Assembly (NCBI GenBank): GCA_022925895.1
Contig: JAKSYS010000454.1
Span: forward strand, 1 to 51,359
Reading direction: 5' to 3'
Length of the DNA stretch: 51,359 bases
DNA from: Fragilaria crotonensis
Taxonomy: Eukaryota > Bacillariophyta > Fragilariophyceae > Fragilariales > Fragilariaceae
The position numbers and the translations under genes were made by a program. The notes beneath the pieces are model-generated. The model had not been told where the DNA came from. It saw nothing but the letters and a program-made list of their open reading frames with translations, and made no database searches. This document shows positions 17,734 to 28,000 of this stretch, piece after piece (positions within the stretch are counted from its first letter, which is position 1; the number at the start of each line of letters is the position of its first letter).

Positions 17734-18908
17734 TTTTTCGTCATTCGTAGGTACCGTGCGACACGACGTAATGCGTCGTAGTGCACCTTTGCCGGGTGAT
17801 CGGAGAAACGGGCAAGTGTCGTGACCGCGTATCCGATGTCCGGTCGAGCAACCACATAGGCGTAAATCAACGCTCCCAAGACACTTCGATACGAAAACCC
17901 AGCAGCCGTTTCAAGATCATAATATTCTGCGGTTCCGTCACGAGGTGCATTAGCGTAGTCGTCAAACATTTGTTGTGTTGTCGATGCGGCAAGTGGCTCG
18001 ATGGGTTTCTCGTCCGTCTCTCGTGATCCGGATGACGACCAACCATAGTGCGCCAGCAATTTATCAATGTATGTTTCACACGTGATCTTGATGTATCGGT
18101 CGCGTTGGTCGACGTCGACACCATTGAACGAATTCAGGATACCTTCGTCGCGGAGATCGATGCCGTCTTCGGCGCAAATGACACGAACAAGGTCTTTGAT
18201 GGCGTCAACGTTCACACATCCGATGGCCATATCGTCAACTTGGCGACATATAAGCATTCGGTGTCCCTTGTAAGTTCCTTGATAGAGACTGCGCTCGTGG
18301 GTGGTCGAAGTGAAACCGTGACGAGCGATGACAGAGTTCACGAACTTTTCCCAAAGCGCTCCGGATTCTGGATGGCCTTGGAGAGCATGTTGAACAGGGA
18401 GCACCATTTCTCGAGAGACGACCGTACCGTGACGAGCGAGATACCAGTCGGCGTATTGATCATCGATGACCACGAACGTGGGCTGATTTGGTGGCGGCGA
18501 GTTCGCATACGCGTTCGTCGCGTCCACTTTCAGACTGACATAACCCTCATGAGCACACAGAGCAAAGAAAAGGCGCATACAAGGTTGTTCGATGCAGCTA
18601 GAATAGGTGTTAGCCAACTTGAGCTGTGGAGCTGCGCGAGGGGATCCATCGCAGCAGTTTCTTGCTTTCCGAGAACCGTCGCCTTTGATGGCGTAGTTCC
18701 AATGTTGCCGGAGCACAATAGCATCTCTGGGAGCAGGAACAGGGGCGCCATACATTTCTTGTTTGGCCATCGAATCAAGCTGCTTGAATTCGGCGTCTTG
18801 CCATTCTTTCCAGTTTGGGAGGCGTCGGAGCTTACGTCGAGTGAAGCTCCCGAGGCTTTGTTCTTCCGGAGTCCCATGCGTCGTTGTATTCAGGGAGCGA
18901 AGGAGCAA
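17646..18908 (-). CDS. Element B reverse transcriptase
   Basis: A 420-codon open segment of pol. It begins with the linker LRSLNTTTHGTPEEQSLG and the basic FTRRKLRRLPNW. The copia RT fold follows: KARNCCDGSPRAA, motif A KVDATNAYANS (catalytic Asp), HALQGHPESGALWEKF, and motif C CRQVDDMAIG, in which Gln replaces the usual Tyr before VDD. SVLGALIYAYVVARPDIGYAV and LRRVARYLRMTKNWGLFYW are the familiar copia RT C-terminal motifs. All catalytic aspartates are present. The frame exits into the wrong register at about 17700, before RNase H. Confidence 0.88.
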   Translation of the reverse strand: MLLRSLNTTTHGTPEEQSLGSFTRRKLRRLPNWKEWQDAEFKQLDSMAKQEMYGAPVPAPRDAIVLRQHWNYAIKGDGSRKARNCCDGSPRAAPQLKLANTYSSCIEQPCMRLFFALCAHEGYVSLKVDATNAYANSPPPNQPTFVVIDDQYADWYLARHGTVVSREMVLPVQHALQGHPESGALWEKFVNSVIARHGFTSTTHERSLYQGTYKGHRMLICRQVDDMAIGCVNVDAIKDLVRVICAEDGIDLRDEGILNSFNGVDVDQRDRYIKITCETYIDKLLAHYGWSSSGSRETDEKPIEPLAASTTQQMFDDYANAPRDGTAEYYDLETAAGFSYRSVLGALIYAYVVARPDIGYAVTTLARFSDHPAKVHYDALRRVARYLRMTKNWGLFYWRNVLLSSLPPGDFKILIPDSSS

Positions 18909-19423
18909 CTGAACATGGTCATCATCGATGGTGCTGTCTTCGTTGCATGCGATACCGCCGTCAGGCAGGTTCGGTTGCGGGAGGAGGACCGGATGGCAGA
19001 GACTGTACGCAATTGTTCCACAGATAGATGAATCGGCTGGTCAAGATGCCGATCGACAACTGGGATATATCGGTCCGGTGCGAAAACAATCTTGAACGTT
19101 TGCTCGTCCGATGCGGCCACAACACGAAGTGCGTCCAAGATAGATGCCGCAGTGAACACGGCGACGTCATTAATGGATACAACGAAGGCGCCGATGTATT
19201 TACGGCGAACATTTCGGATCCGCGAGGCCGTGGTATTTGCAACAACACCGGAAACATACCCTCGTCTCCGAATGTGACTCCATGATTTCGAAACCGAGGC
19301 AGGGATGCTCACAGGTGATGGACGGGGACAGTTCGTCAAGGCGTTCGAATGGGTCATCAGAGACTTCCAGGTTGAAGGCTGGGAGATCCAGACGGTCCGG
19401 ACCGACGACGCCGTCATCGGCAA
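18890..19423 (-). pseudogene. Element B linker between integrase and RT (frameshifted)
   Basis: A 177-codon frame matching the internal region of element A that follows the integrase: RRRGYVSGVVANTTASRIRNVRRKYIGAF, then VSINDVAVFTAASI, FKIVFAPDRYIPVVDRHLDQP and a divergent end. In A this is continuous with both integrase and RT; here indels near 19270 and 18950 isolate it. No catalytic motif is present. Its function in the polyprotein is unknown. Confidence 0.7.
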
Positions 19424-20441
19424 GGTTCCGGAGGAGCTTCACATTAGGAGGCGGTTCATCTAGATCGTTCATGCCCTCGTCGAAACGCGCATGGGTGGCG
19501 GTTTTGACGGTCGAGCTGCCAAGGTCGAAGTAATACATGACCTTCAGGGAGCGCGAGTACCCGAGAAAAATACCGAGGCGGGAGTTCGGAACGACGCGAC
19601 CGTATCGAGCAGTCGTTGGACGAACGTGGATCCGACATCCAAAGGTCCGTAGCTTTGCCAGATTTGGGAGAGGGGCACCACACATCTCGTATGGGCTTGT
19701 AGGTCGATCGCCGTGGGGGACGAAGTTATACAAGCGAATGTAGTGGTAGAATGCATACGGCCAGAAGTTGGGCTGGAGATTCGCACCGGAAAGCATGGTG
19801 CGAAGAGCATCGCCGATCGTCTGATGTGGACGCTCTCCAGGTCCATTCTGATGCGACGAATCCGGACCGGTCAGTTCCACGGCATATCCAAAGTTTGCGA
19901 AGGTGCGATGGATGTCGCGGCACTTTCCGAGCTCACCACCTCCATCCATGCGAACATACTTGTCGGGACATTGCGGGGAGTTGCTTGCAAGCCAGCTGTT
20001 GATCCAATCGATGGGAGGTGCTTTCGTTGCGAAGGCGCGACCGAAGATTCGACCACTGAAGTGATCAGTAAGAAGGACATAACAAGTCTCTCCGTTGAGG
20101 CCGACGAGGGTGTTGTGTCGAACTGAGTCCCGGCTCTTCTGGACCATGAAGCCAAAATCGATCGACAATCCTTGGTTACACGTTGTCGCTCTCATTGTGG
20201 TTTCGATTCCTTTTGGTGCTTTGCGGAGTTTGGCAGCAAGACAGATGGGACATCCTTCAAGTTCGGTTGGAATCTGGAATTGCGGCATCCCTTTTACAAA
20301 ACGATGCATCTCCGACAGACGACGAAAATTGATGTGCCCAAGCCGTTGGTGCCACAACATTCGCAGAGCCGTACGACTCAGGAGCGCACGGCATATGCAT
20401 CCGTGCATAAAGGCGAAGAGAGTTCCGGAAATGAACGTCAC
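19200..20441 (-). CDS. Element B integrase
   Basis: An open segment of 413 codons. An HHCC zinc finger occupies about residues 29-70: WHQRLGHINF supplies the two His and CPICLAAK the two Cys. The catalytic core follows with SIDFGFM (first Asp), VRMDGGGELGK (second Asp) and HQNGPGERPHQ (Glu), so the DDE triad is complete. The C-terminal part contains the copia-typical PYEMCGAPLPNLAKLRTFGCRI and SRLGIFLGYS. The integrase inserts element cDNA in the genome, here leaving 5-bp duplications. The frame is lost after GFEIMESH near 19270 by one indel. Confidence 0.88.
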   Translation of the reverse strand: MTFISGTLFAFMHGCICRALLSRTALRMLWHQRLGHINFRRLSEMHRFVKGMPQFQIPTELEGCPICLAAKLRKAPKGIETTMRATTCNQGLSIDFGFMVQKSRDSVRHNTLVGLNGETCYVLLTDHFSGRIFGRAFATKAPPIDWINSWLASNSPQCPDKYVRMDGGGELGKCRDIHRTFANFGYAVELTGPDSSHQNGPGERPHQTIGDALRTMLSGANLQPNFWPYAFYHYIRLYNFVPHGDRPTSPYEMCGAPLPNLAKLRTFGCRIHVRPTTARYGRVVPNSRLGIFLGYSRSLKVMYYFDLGSSTVKTATHARFDEGMNDLDEPPPNVKLLRNLADDGVVGPDRLDLPAFNLEVSDDPFERLDELSPSITCEHPCLGFEIMESHSETRVCFRCCCKYHGLADPKCSP

Positions 20442-21395
20442 CGTCCAGGATCGTTGGACGTTGAGCGAGGAGATCTTCTGAGCGATGGCCTTCGTGGCTT
20501 AAGCGGTCTGTGTCGATATTGACGGGGACAATGAAATCGAGACCCGCCGGAGCCATTCCTTGTCCAAAAACGTAAGGTCTTGCGTTGCCGTCGGGTGAAG
20601 CGGGCAGCACATTAGAATTCGGGGCAGGTGGAGAATGACAGGCATCGCAGGTCATACCATCGATGGGATCAAGAATTGTTGCTGCGGTGACTGGTGCATG
20701 TTCGGTGCACAGTTTCCGAACGACTTGGTCCGATGGTAGCGGCGCTAAATGGGCCTCAGCTGTCGGGGCAATCAAGGCCTCAGTGAACGTCAAGCCGCCG
20801 CGGCTTGCCGTCGGTTGCAAGATGATGTGTATATCTTGCGAGCGACGAAGGCGGTGCGGAAAGTGAATGTGTCCGATGTTTTCAGAGAAGCTTGACATGT
20901 GGTAGCCATCGGTACCGAGCTGCTTTGAAATAGCTGCATGGGAAATGATGATGCCTGGAATTGTGGGAGTGTAATATGTCCGAATGAATACGGACGATGG
21001 CCTCCGGCATTTCCACGATTATCAACCGGCACGCACAGGAAGCCGACACCGATAGGTTGATGCGCATGGTGACCGGCGTCAAAGAGGCGGACGTTGGTGC
21101 GACTGAGAGGGCGGTAGGCAAAGAAGCTTGCGATCGTTGGCAGTGCATGCCATCGATCCGTTGTCGGCATGCGCGAACGAGAGTTGACGTTCGCGATCAT
21201 ACGTTTCAGCCAGTCGACGAAGTAGGATAGGTTCGGGAAGAACGTCGTCGATGTGAATTGTCTCTGACGCTGGAAGTGCAGGATTTGCATCAGCGACAGG
21301 GATGGTGATGGAGTTGGTGCTGGGGACGTCGAAACATGCCTCAAAGTCGACTTCTTCAGCAGCGGTGACGCGGAGGGAATTTTGTTGGAAGCCAA
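20257..21395 (-). pseudogene. Element B protease C-terminus and protease-integrase linker (frameshifted)
   Basis: Overlapping minus-strand frames continue from the protease active site at about 21130-21180. They contain YRPLSRTNVRLFDAGHHAHQPIGVGFLCVPVDN, then PHRLRRSQDIHIILQP, then a linker ILDPIDGMTCDACHSPP of unknown role. The frame from 20898 ends in the HHCC region of the integrase in the wrong register. About three indels are needed to connect these pieces. Element A has the same order of motifs. Confidence 0.65.
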
Positions 21396-21924
21396 CTAAT
21401 TCGTCTTCATCCTCGTCGTCGTCCTTGTCTTCGGTGGCAGGGACCTCAACGCCGGCCGGCTCATGTTCCAAGATGCGACGCATGGTCCGGTTGGTGGGAG
21501 GCGGTGGGCGACCACGGGTATTGGCCGAGTTCAGGCGGCTGCGAAACTGCTTGTGCGAGTTCGCGATCTGCGCCTTGAGCTGAGGATTGCGTTGTGCCAA
21601 CCCTTCGGCGACAATGTAGTCAACGAAGCGATTGCAGTCCTCCAATTTATGACCTGGCAAATGGCAACCAAGACAAACAGAAGATGCATCTTGGTTCTGG
21701 GAAATGGCGCGAACCATCAGGTTGATCTCCTCGTCGTCGAGGGTCGCTTCGGACATGGACGACGAGAAGTCAGGCGACGCGGTTTCAATGCGTCGGATGA
21801 TGGACGTCGGCGTCCTTCCCGTTGACGACTGCTGCGAGGACGGTGGGTCGCGGCCGATTTCGGATGCATACTCGACGAACGTCGTTGCGAGTTGCGCCAA
21901 CGAGTTTGAACGGAAGCGCACCAT
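21079..21924 (-). CDS. Element B: gag CCHC knuckle and start of protease
   Basis: 281 open codons. A copia nucleocapsid knuckle CLGCHLPGHKLEDC (C-x2-C-x4-H-x4-C) lies at 21634-21675, next to DYIVAEGLAQR. An acidic linker (DKDDDEDEDELVG) precedes the protease segment, whose active site reads FAHADNGSMACTAND. The usual aspartic-protease D-S/T-G is replaced by D-N-G-S; A has the same residues. The frame ends shortly after the active site at an indel near 21110. Confidence 0.8.
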   Translation of the reverse strand: MVRFRSNSLAQLATTFVEYASEIGRDPPSSQQSSTGRTPTSIIRRIETASPDFSSSMSEATLDDEEINLMVRAISQNQDASSVCLGCHLPGHKLEDCNRFVDYIVAEGLAQRNPQLKAQIANSHKQFRSRLNSANTRGRPPPPTNRTMRRILEHEPAGVEVPATEDKDDDEDEDELVGFQQNSLRVTAAEEVDFEACFDVPSTNSITIPVADANPALPASETIHIDDVLPEPILLRRLAETYDRERQLSFAHADNGSMACTANDRKLLCLPPSQSHQRPPL

Positions 21925-23318
21925 CGTGTCCAGTGCGCTTATCGCGTTCGACTAAACGTCGGATCTCGGGACGCCATTCGGACGTCAGATTGCGGACCGA
22001 AAGGTCGAGAGCCTCTGATTCGGTGTACGTGCGAGTGGCTTGACGCTCGCGCACCATGAAGTCTTGAAGCCGACGGATGTACAAACTGAATGGTTCGGTA
22101 CGACGCTGGCGAGGATTTCGCTAGCAGTTGAGAACACTGAATGGAGAAGGGGATGATGTAGGCGGAACAATGAATACACCACGTGATATCCTGCTTGGGG
22201 AGGGCAGCCTTCAACGGCGCTCTGTTCTCGTGAACCATTCGGGAAGGTTGATTCTTGAGTGAGGGCGGTGTAGATTAACCCCGACATGAATGAGTCCTTC
22301 TCGCGGACGGACGCAGGAAGCCAAAGCCACCATTTTCCATGAATCGAATCCTCTTGTGCCGATTCATATGGTGGGCACCACACTCCCATTGAAGGCAAGT
22401 GGAGCAAAATAATTTGTACCAATGAACGAATGAATCGTTTTTGGACGAATCGAATTTTGGAATGCTCGCTTTTCGGAAGTCTTTGAACTTTACCTCGCCA
22501 CACATGAATTGGCACATGTAATCTTCAAAAGATTCGGCACCGAAGGTCACTTCGGCTGAAAAAGGGTGCATGCGAGTAGGCGTACGGGTCAACGTTCCCG
22601 TACGATTTGTCGCTGCGGAATTGAATAACGGGCGAGGCGGGACCGCGTCGGGTGGACTCTGAAAGCGATCAGCGGCCATTGGTGGCCCGTGGCCACCGGT
22701 GGGTCGGGTATCGACCGGTTGTCCTCGAAAGGTCGGGACGGTGATGACAGGATCGTCGCTAGTATCGACGTTGACACTTGGCGGGGGATGATCTTCTTCC
22801 GTGGTAGCGGGAACAGGTGGCGTGTCGACATGTACGGATGTGTCGATTACCGATGGCGGCCCTCCTCGTCGGGAGTGCCGGGAACGGCTCTCGTGTACGC
22901 TATCGGAAGCAACCGAGGATCCTGGTGGTTTCGGAATGTCGATCGCAGACATAAGAAAACGGATCAGGACAGGGACATGGACGAGGTCCGAAGGACGAGA
23001 GCGATCTTTGAGGCGCTGGTTGATCAAGCGCTGCAATGCAGGCTTTCGCAACGAGATGATGTGATTGCGATCACGGGCGTGATACATGCCGAAACCAGAG
23101 TCTGTCAGCAAAGGTATCAAATCCTCCGAGAGCCAGGTGGTATCTTGGAGTTGTTGGAGGACCGAATCGCGGATCACGTCGTGGTAGTTGTCAAGAAGTG
23201 TCTTCGTAAGGACGTTGAAGACTTCTGTGAGTGGGATTTCCGCCATTGGGCAGTCCACAATGTCGATGGTGACAACGAGACAGTCATCATCGTGCCGGAG
23301 CTCCCCTGCGTCTGACAT
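21785..23318 (-). pseudogene. Element B gag N-terminal and middle regions (frameshifted)
   Basis: Gag starts at the ATG at 23318, 158 bp from the 5' LTR. The first 347-codon frame has the conserved start DDDCLVVTIDIVDCPMAEIPLTEVF, then ISLRKPALQRLINQRL, a proline-rich linker, and the core MHPFSAEVTFGAESFEDY through NDSFVHWYKLFCSTCLQWECG. Two further frames carry REKDSFMSGLIYTAL, EGCPPQAGYHVVYSLFRLHHP and YIRRLQDFMVRERQATRTYTESEALDLSV. Indels fall near 22400, 22100 and 21930. Gag would build the particle. Gag in A is colinear, with its own indels at different positions. Confidence 0.8.
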
Positions 23319-23476
23319 GTTAATATCAGGTCTTCAGAAATATGCGGTCCTGGATGGATGATTCGAATCGGAGTGGTAACGTGGTTCTTGGTATCGTACG
23401 ACACAAAGAACACGAGAGAACGCAGACTTATTCGGAGTGGCGCAGAATTCAATCGTATACGTTTGGGCTCATAACC

Positions 23477-23886
23477 TGTGAGACCCTCTCTAGTACGGCA
23501 GCTTCACATACGTTGGCTCGCTTGGGAGTCGAGTTAGTGCGAGACCGTCAGAAACAGAAGAGGAGAACACGACAGCACAATGAACGGAAGAGCGGCGATA
23601 TCCGACGAGGTACGCAGTGGCGAGGTGTCGGTGATAGTGATGTCGTGAGTTATAGATGGGGACGAAGCAACAACTGTACCTCTTCACCCTTACGATCGTA
23701 GACCGGCAAGAATGCAGTGGAGGTAATAGTTTTAGGCTAAGTTAAAGTTGTGAGCCGATGGAGTACATCGGCCTTAAGCTAAACTAGTCGGAGTTGCACA
23801 TGCGTCATGCATGTCAACGACTGTAGATAGTAGACTGTGCGCGATTAGACGATTGCACAGTAGCAAGAATGAAATATGCACTGACA
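23477..23886 (-). repeat. Element B 5' LTR (410 bp)
   Basis: Same sequence as the 3' LTR at 16651-17062 except that two G3 runs are G2 here (the run in AGAGGGAGAAC and that in GCGAGGGTGTC). The primer-binding site TGGGCTCATAACC (plus reading) abuts it at 23464-23476. Confidence 0.92.
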
Positions 23887-24174
23887 CTTGGTGGGTTTAT
23901 ACCCTGTGTCACTTAACGTGTCCGCGAGTAACGAGCGAAAAGCTGCACCGGCAGACTTGAGGCCGTATAGCGCTTTCTTGACCAGGAAAATTGTTCCAGC
24001 TTCGGAACCGAATTCCGGCCCTGCCACCGTCCATATCTTCTCGCGACAATCCGCCGTGAGATAAGCGTTCTGGATGTCGCATGCCATGACCTTGAGGCCA
24101 TTGAGCCCTGCAATGGTCAAAGCAATCCGAACAGAGTCCCTGGAAACGACGGATGAATACGTGATTAAGGATTC
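23887..24174 (-). CDS. Element O: 288-bp RT island between insertions A and B
   Basis: The only piece of host-element sequence between the two nested insertions. It encodes SLITYSSVVSRDSVRIALTI, then the motif A region LKVMACDIQNAYLTADCREKIW with the catalytic Asp in CDIQNAYL, and FLVKKALYGLKSAGAAF. The piece ends YKPTK and continues as ADPDVWIRP at 16645. It is flanked by the target duplications of both insertions (GATTC at its upper end, CTTGG at its lower). It is intact and in frame with both neighbours. Confidence 0.92.
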
Positions 24175-24578
24175 TGTGAGACCCTCCCTAGTACGGCGGC
24201 TCCACAAACAGTGACTCGCTTGGGAGTCAGGTTAGGACGAGGCCGTCGCAATGAAGAGGTGCGAACGCAGGAACAAGAAGGCACAACGCGTGGCGATACC
24301 GATACGATTGCGCGTTGTGTGTGTGTTGTGATGGCGTTAGCGTTGTGGCTGAGTATATCCTTCTGCCCCTTCACCCTTACGATCAGATAGACCGGCAAGA
24401 ATGCGATTGAGGTAATAAAGGATTATATTAGAAGTTGTGAGCCGAAAGTACATCGGCGTTTAAACTAGACTAATCATAGTAGCGCACATCATGGCGCGCA
24501 GCTACGACCATGGGTAGTCGACCGTGCGCAGTAGGCAGTAGCACGGTGCTGCGGAGATAAAGAATATATGCACTGACA
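24175..24578 (-). repeat. Element A 3' LTR (404 bp)
   Basis: TGTGAGACCCTCCC at one end, ATGCACTGACA at the other (plus reading). It holds the conserved block CTTCACCCTTACGATC followed by AGACCGGCAAGAATGC at about 24369-24405, and a hairpin GCCGA / TCGGC at 24441-24457. It appears identical to the 5' LTR. Confidence 0.93.
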
Positions 24579-25060
24579 CACTCCCCATTGTGAACATAGG
24601 TCGCAATGAGCAAATAGAAGTGCATCGGGAAGAGAAGAGAGATTAGGGACGTTGGTGCCCAGGGAGCTCCATAATGACCCATAAGACGGCGAACGTGACG
24701 ATGGTGCAGGGTGGAACCGAGTGACTTAGTCAAAGAGTCCGCGGAATTGACGACGCCAGGTATATGGGAAAGAACAATGTCTCCGTTGGCTTTCCATTCT
24801 TGGAGAGCAAAATGCTGAATATCAATATGGCGTGCACGAGGCGTTGGACGACTTGCGTTAACCATGAGAATAGCCGCAGCGTTATCTTCGAACAGGGTAG
24901 TCGGCTCAAGTTGTGGGTAGCCGAGTTCGAGAAGAATGGAACGCAAGTATTTCGCAATCTTTGCGGCGTGGACAGCCGCGAGGAACTCCGCCTCAGTGGA
25001 GCTTGTAGAAACTGTCGACTGGATCTTTGATTTATACGCCAAGGGACCGCCACCAAACAT
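24470..25060 (-). CDS. Element A RNase H domain
   Basis: The continuation of pol after a frame change near 25160. It carries GPLAYKSKIQSTVSTSSTEAEFLAA (catalytic Glu), LFEDNAAAILMVNA (Asp) and ARHIDIQHFALQEW, followed by IPGVVNSADSLTKSLG, the copia RNase H C-terminus. The beginning of the domain (AGY-VDAAHATD region) precedes it at about 25090-25160 in the same frame. The frame stays open through the polypurine tract and 100 bp into the 3' LTR, so the polyprotein as annotated would have an LTR-encoded tail. That overlap is seen also in B and may be real. Confidence 0.85.
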   Translation of the reverse strand: MFGGGPLAYKSKIQSTVSTSSTEAEFLAAVHAAKIAKYLRSILLELGYPQLEPTTLFEDNAAAILMVNASRPTPRARHIDIQHFALQEWKANGDIVLSHIPGVVNSADSLTKSLGSTLHHRHVRRLMGHYGAPWAPTSLISLLFPMHFYLLIATYVHNGECVSAYILYLRSTVLLPTAHGRLPMVVAARHDVRYYD

Positions 25061-28000
25061 GAAGACGAGACCAGTAATGGAGCGGCGCGTAGTGAGGTCA
25101 GTAGCGTGCGCGGCATCAACATACCCAGCGAGTTCGGTCGGGATTGTGGTTGCGGGAAAACGGGCAGAGACGGATCAGCAATGAGGGTTTGGAAAGTACC
25201 GGGCGGTAGAGAGGAAATGAGGGAACGACGCCAGTAGAATAGACCCCAAGTCTTTGTCATTCGCAGATAGCGCGCAACACGTCGCAGAGCGTCATAGTGT
25301 ATTTTTGCCGGATGATCGGAGAAACGCGCAAGTGTCGTAACCGCGTAACCAATGTCCGGACGAGCAACAACATATGCATATATCAACGCGCCCAGGACAC
25401 TCCGATAAGAAAACCCAGCAGCCGTTTCAAGGTCACAATACGCATCGGTTCCGTTATGAGGAGCCGTCGCATAATCATCGAACATTTGTTGCGTTGTTGA
25501 CGCAGAGATGGGTTCGATCGGTTTCTCGTCTGTCTCACGCGAGCTTGAGGATGCCCATCCGTAGTGTGCCAATAGCTTGTCAATGTAGGATTCGCACGAA
25601 ATCTTGATATAACGATCGGTTTGTTCAACGTCCACTCCGTTGAACGATTCCAAAATGCCTTCATCGCGAAGGTCGATTCCGTCATCGGCACAAATGACTC
25701 GGACGAGATCTTTGATGGCATCGGTGTTCGTGCTCCCGATGGCGAGGTCATCAACTTGGCGACAGATGAGCATCCGGTGGTCTTTGTATGTGCCCTGATA
25801 CAAGCTGCGCTCATGAGTTGTAGACTTGAAACCGTGGCGCGCGATGACAGTGTTGACGAATTTCTCCCAAAGGGCGCCGGACTCGGGATGTCCCTGAAGT
25901 GCATGTTGCACTGGAAGGACCATGTCGCGAGAAACGGCGATACCATGTCGGACGAGATGCCAATCAGCATATTGGTCATCGATGATGACAAACGTGGGTT
26001 GGTCAGGAGGCGGCGAATTCGCGTATGCGTTCGTCGCGTCGACTTTCAAGCTGATAAACCCTTCGTGCGTGCACAACGCAAAGAACATTCGCATACACGG
26101 TTGCTCGATGCAACTGGAGTATGTGTTGGCCAGTTTGAGTTGCGGAGCCGCACGAGGAGACCTGTCGCAACAGTTGCGTGCCTTTCGAGTCCCGTCGCTC
26201 TTGATGATGTAGTTCCAGTGTTGTCGAAGAATGATGGAACCCTTCGGCGCATGAACTGGGTCGCCGTACATTTCCTGCTTCGCCATGGAATCAAGTTGCT
26301 TGAATTCGGCAGCTTTCCAGTCGCTCCAGTTGGGGAGCTTGCGGAGCTTTCGACGAGTGAAACCACCGAGACCTTGCTCTTCTGACGTTCCGTGCGTCGT
26401 CGTGTTTAGCGAACGGAGGAGGATTTGTACTTGGTCGTCGTTGGGATCGTCATCAAATTCTTCAAATGAGCCGTCATGTATGGCGGTTGGCGGCGATGGG
26501 GAGAGCTTGATGGTCGAGATCACACGAAGCTGATCGATGGACAAATGGAGTGGTTGATCGAGATGACGGTCGACGACTGGAATATAGCGATCGGGAGCGA
26601 AGACAATCTTGAAAGAACGTTCGTCGGACGTGGCGACGGTTTCGAGGGCGGCAGTAATGCTCGCAGCCGTGAAAACCGCGACGTCGTTGATGGATACGAT
26701 GAAAGCGCCAATATACTTGCGACGAACGTTCCGAATCCGAGAGGCCGAGGTATTCAGGATGATCCCCGAGACATATCCTCGCTTTCGAATGTGGCACTCC
26801 TGGATCTCAAAACCGAGGTGTGGATGCTCGCACGTGACCGAAGGGGACAACTCATCCAGGCGTTCGAAGGGATCGTCGGACACCTCCAAGTTGATGGGAG
26901 GGAGATCCAAACGGTCTGGATTTATCACGCCATCGTTGGCCAGATTTCGTAGATGCTTAACATTTGGAGGAGGTTCATCTAAGTCATTCATTCCTTCGTC
27001 AAACCGTGCATGAGTGGCAGTCTTCACGGTCGAACTCCCGAGGTCGAAATAGTACATGATCTTCAGGGAGCGGGAGTATCCGAGGAAAACACCAAGTCGG
27101 GAATTCGGGACAACGCGACCGTATCGAGCAGTCGTTGGACGAACGATGCGGCAGCCAAAGGTGCGGAGCTTTGCCAGGTTTGGGAGCGGAGCGCCACACA
27201 TCTCGTACGGACTTGAAGGCCGATCGCCGTGAGGGACGAAATTGTACAAGCGGATGTAGTGATAGAACGCATATGGCCAGAAGTTTGGCCGAAGGTCCGC
27301 ACCGGAGAGCATGGTTCGGAGGGCATCGCCAATGGTTTGGTGAGGTCGCTCACCAGGTCCATTTTGGTGAGGAGTCTGGTCCTGTGAGTTCCACCGAGTA
27401 TCCAAAGTTCGAGAAAGTTCGGTGGATCTCGCGACATTTGCCCAGTTCGCCGCCTCCGTCCATGCGGACATATTTGTCGGTGCAGGGGCATTGCTGGCAA
27501 GCCAGCTATTGATCCACTCAATGGGCGGTGCCTTAGTGGCGAAGGCACGTCCGAATAGGCGACCGCTGTAATGGTCGGTCAAGAGAACGTAGCACGTCTC
27601 GCCGTTTAAACCGACGAGGTTGTTGTGTCGTTCGGAGTCCCGGCTTTTCTGTACCATGAAACCAAAATCGATCGAGACACCTTGATAGCATTCCGTTGCT
27701 CTCATCGTTGTCTTCGTCCCGGCTGGAGCTTTCCGAAGTTTCGCGGCGAGACAGATTGGACATCCCTCAATTTCGCTCGGGATTTTGAACTGGGGCATGC
27801 CTTTTACGAAACGGTGCATCTCTGATAGGCGACGAAAATTGATGTGACCCAGTCGTTGATGCCATAACATCCGTAGGGCAGAGCGACTTAACGATAGGAC
27901 AGGGTAACCTTCGATTGGGCCTGTCGTTTGACTTTGGCACACCTGATTCCGATGAGAACTCAGGGAATTGGCGATCATCATCCAATAACAAAGGCCTGTG

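Larger units (their letters stand above)
16651..23886 (-). mobile_element. Copia element B: complete insertion in the RT gene of element O
   Basis: 7236 bp bounded by direct LTRs at 16651-17062 and 23477-23886 and flanked by a 5-bp target duplication CTTGG (16646-16650 and 23887-23891). The minus-strand order is LTR, primer site, gag with CCHC, protease, HHCC integrase, QVDD reverse transcriptase, RNase H, polypurine tract, LTR. The two LTRs differ, as far as I can read, only by two single-G length differences, so the insertion is young. The coding region nevertheless has about seven frameshifts. It is a close relative of element A. Confidence 0.92.

Noticed and set aside
18048-19031. A 327-codon plus-strand frame opposite the RT of element B, and a 254-codon one at 25621-26385 opposite A.
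   Set aside because: They are antisense shadows of RT; they occur at the same place in both elements because the underlying RT is conserved, and they show no independent motifs.
20640-20700. CDACH (B) and CGACH (A, near 28090) as a c-type heme attachment site.
   Set aside because: They lie in the linker between protease and integrase of a retrotransposon polyprotein; a lone CxxCH there is more likely a metal site or chance.
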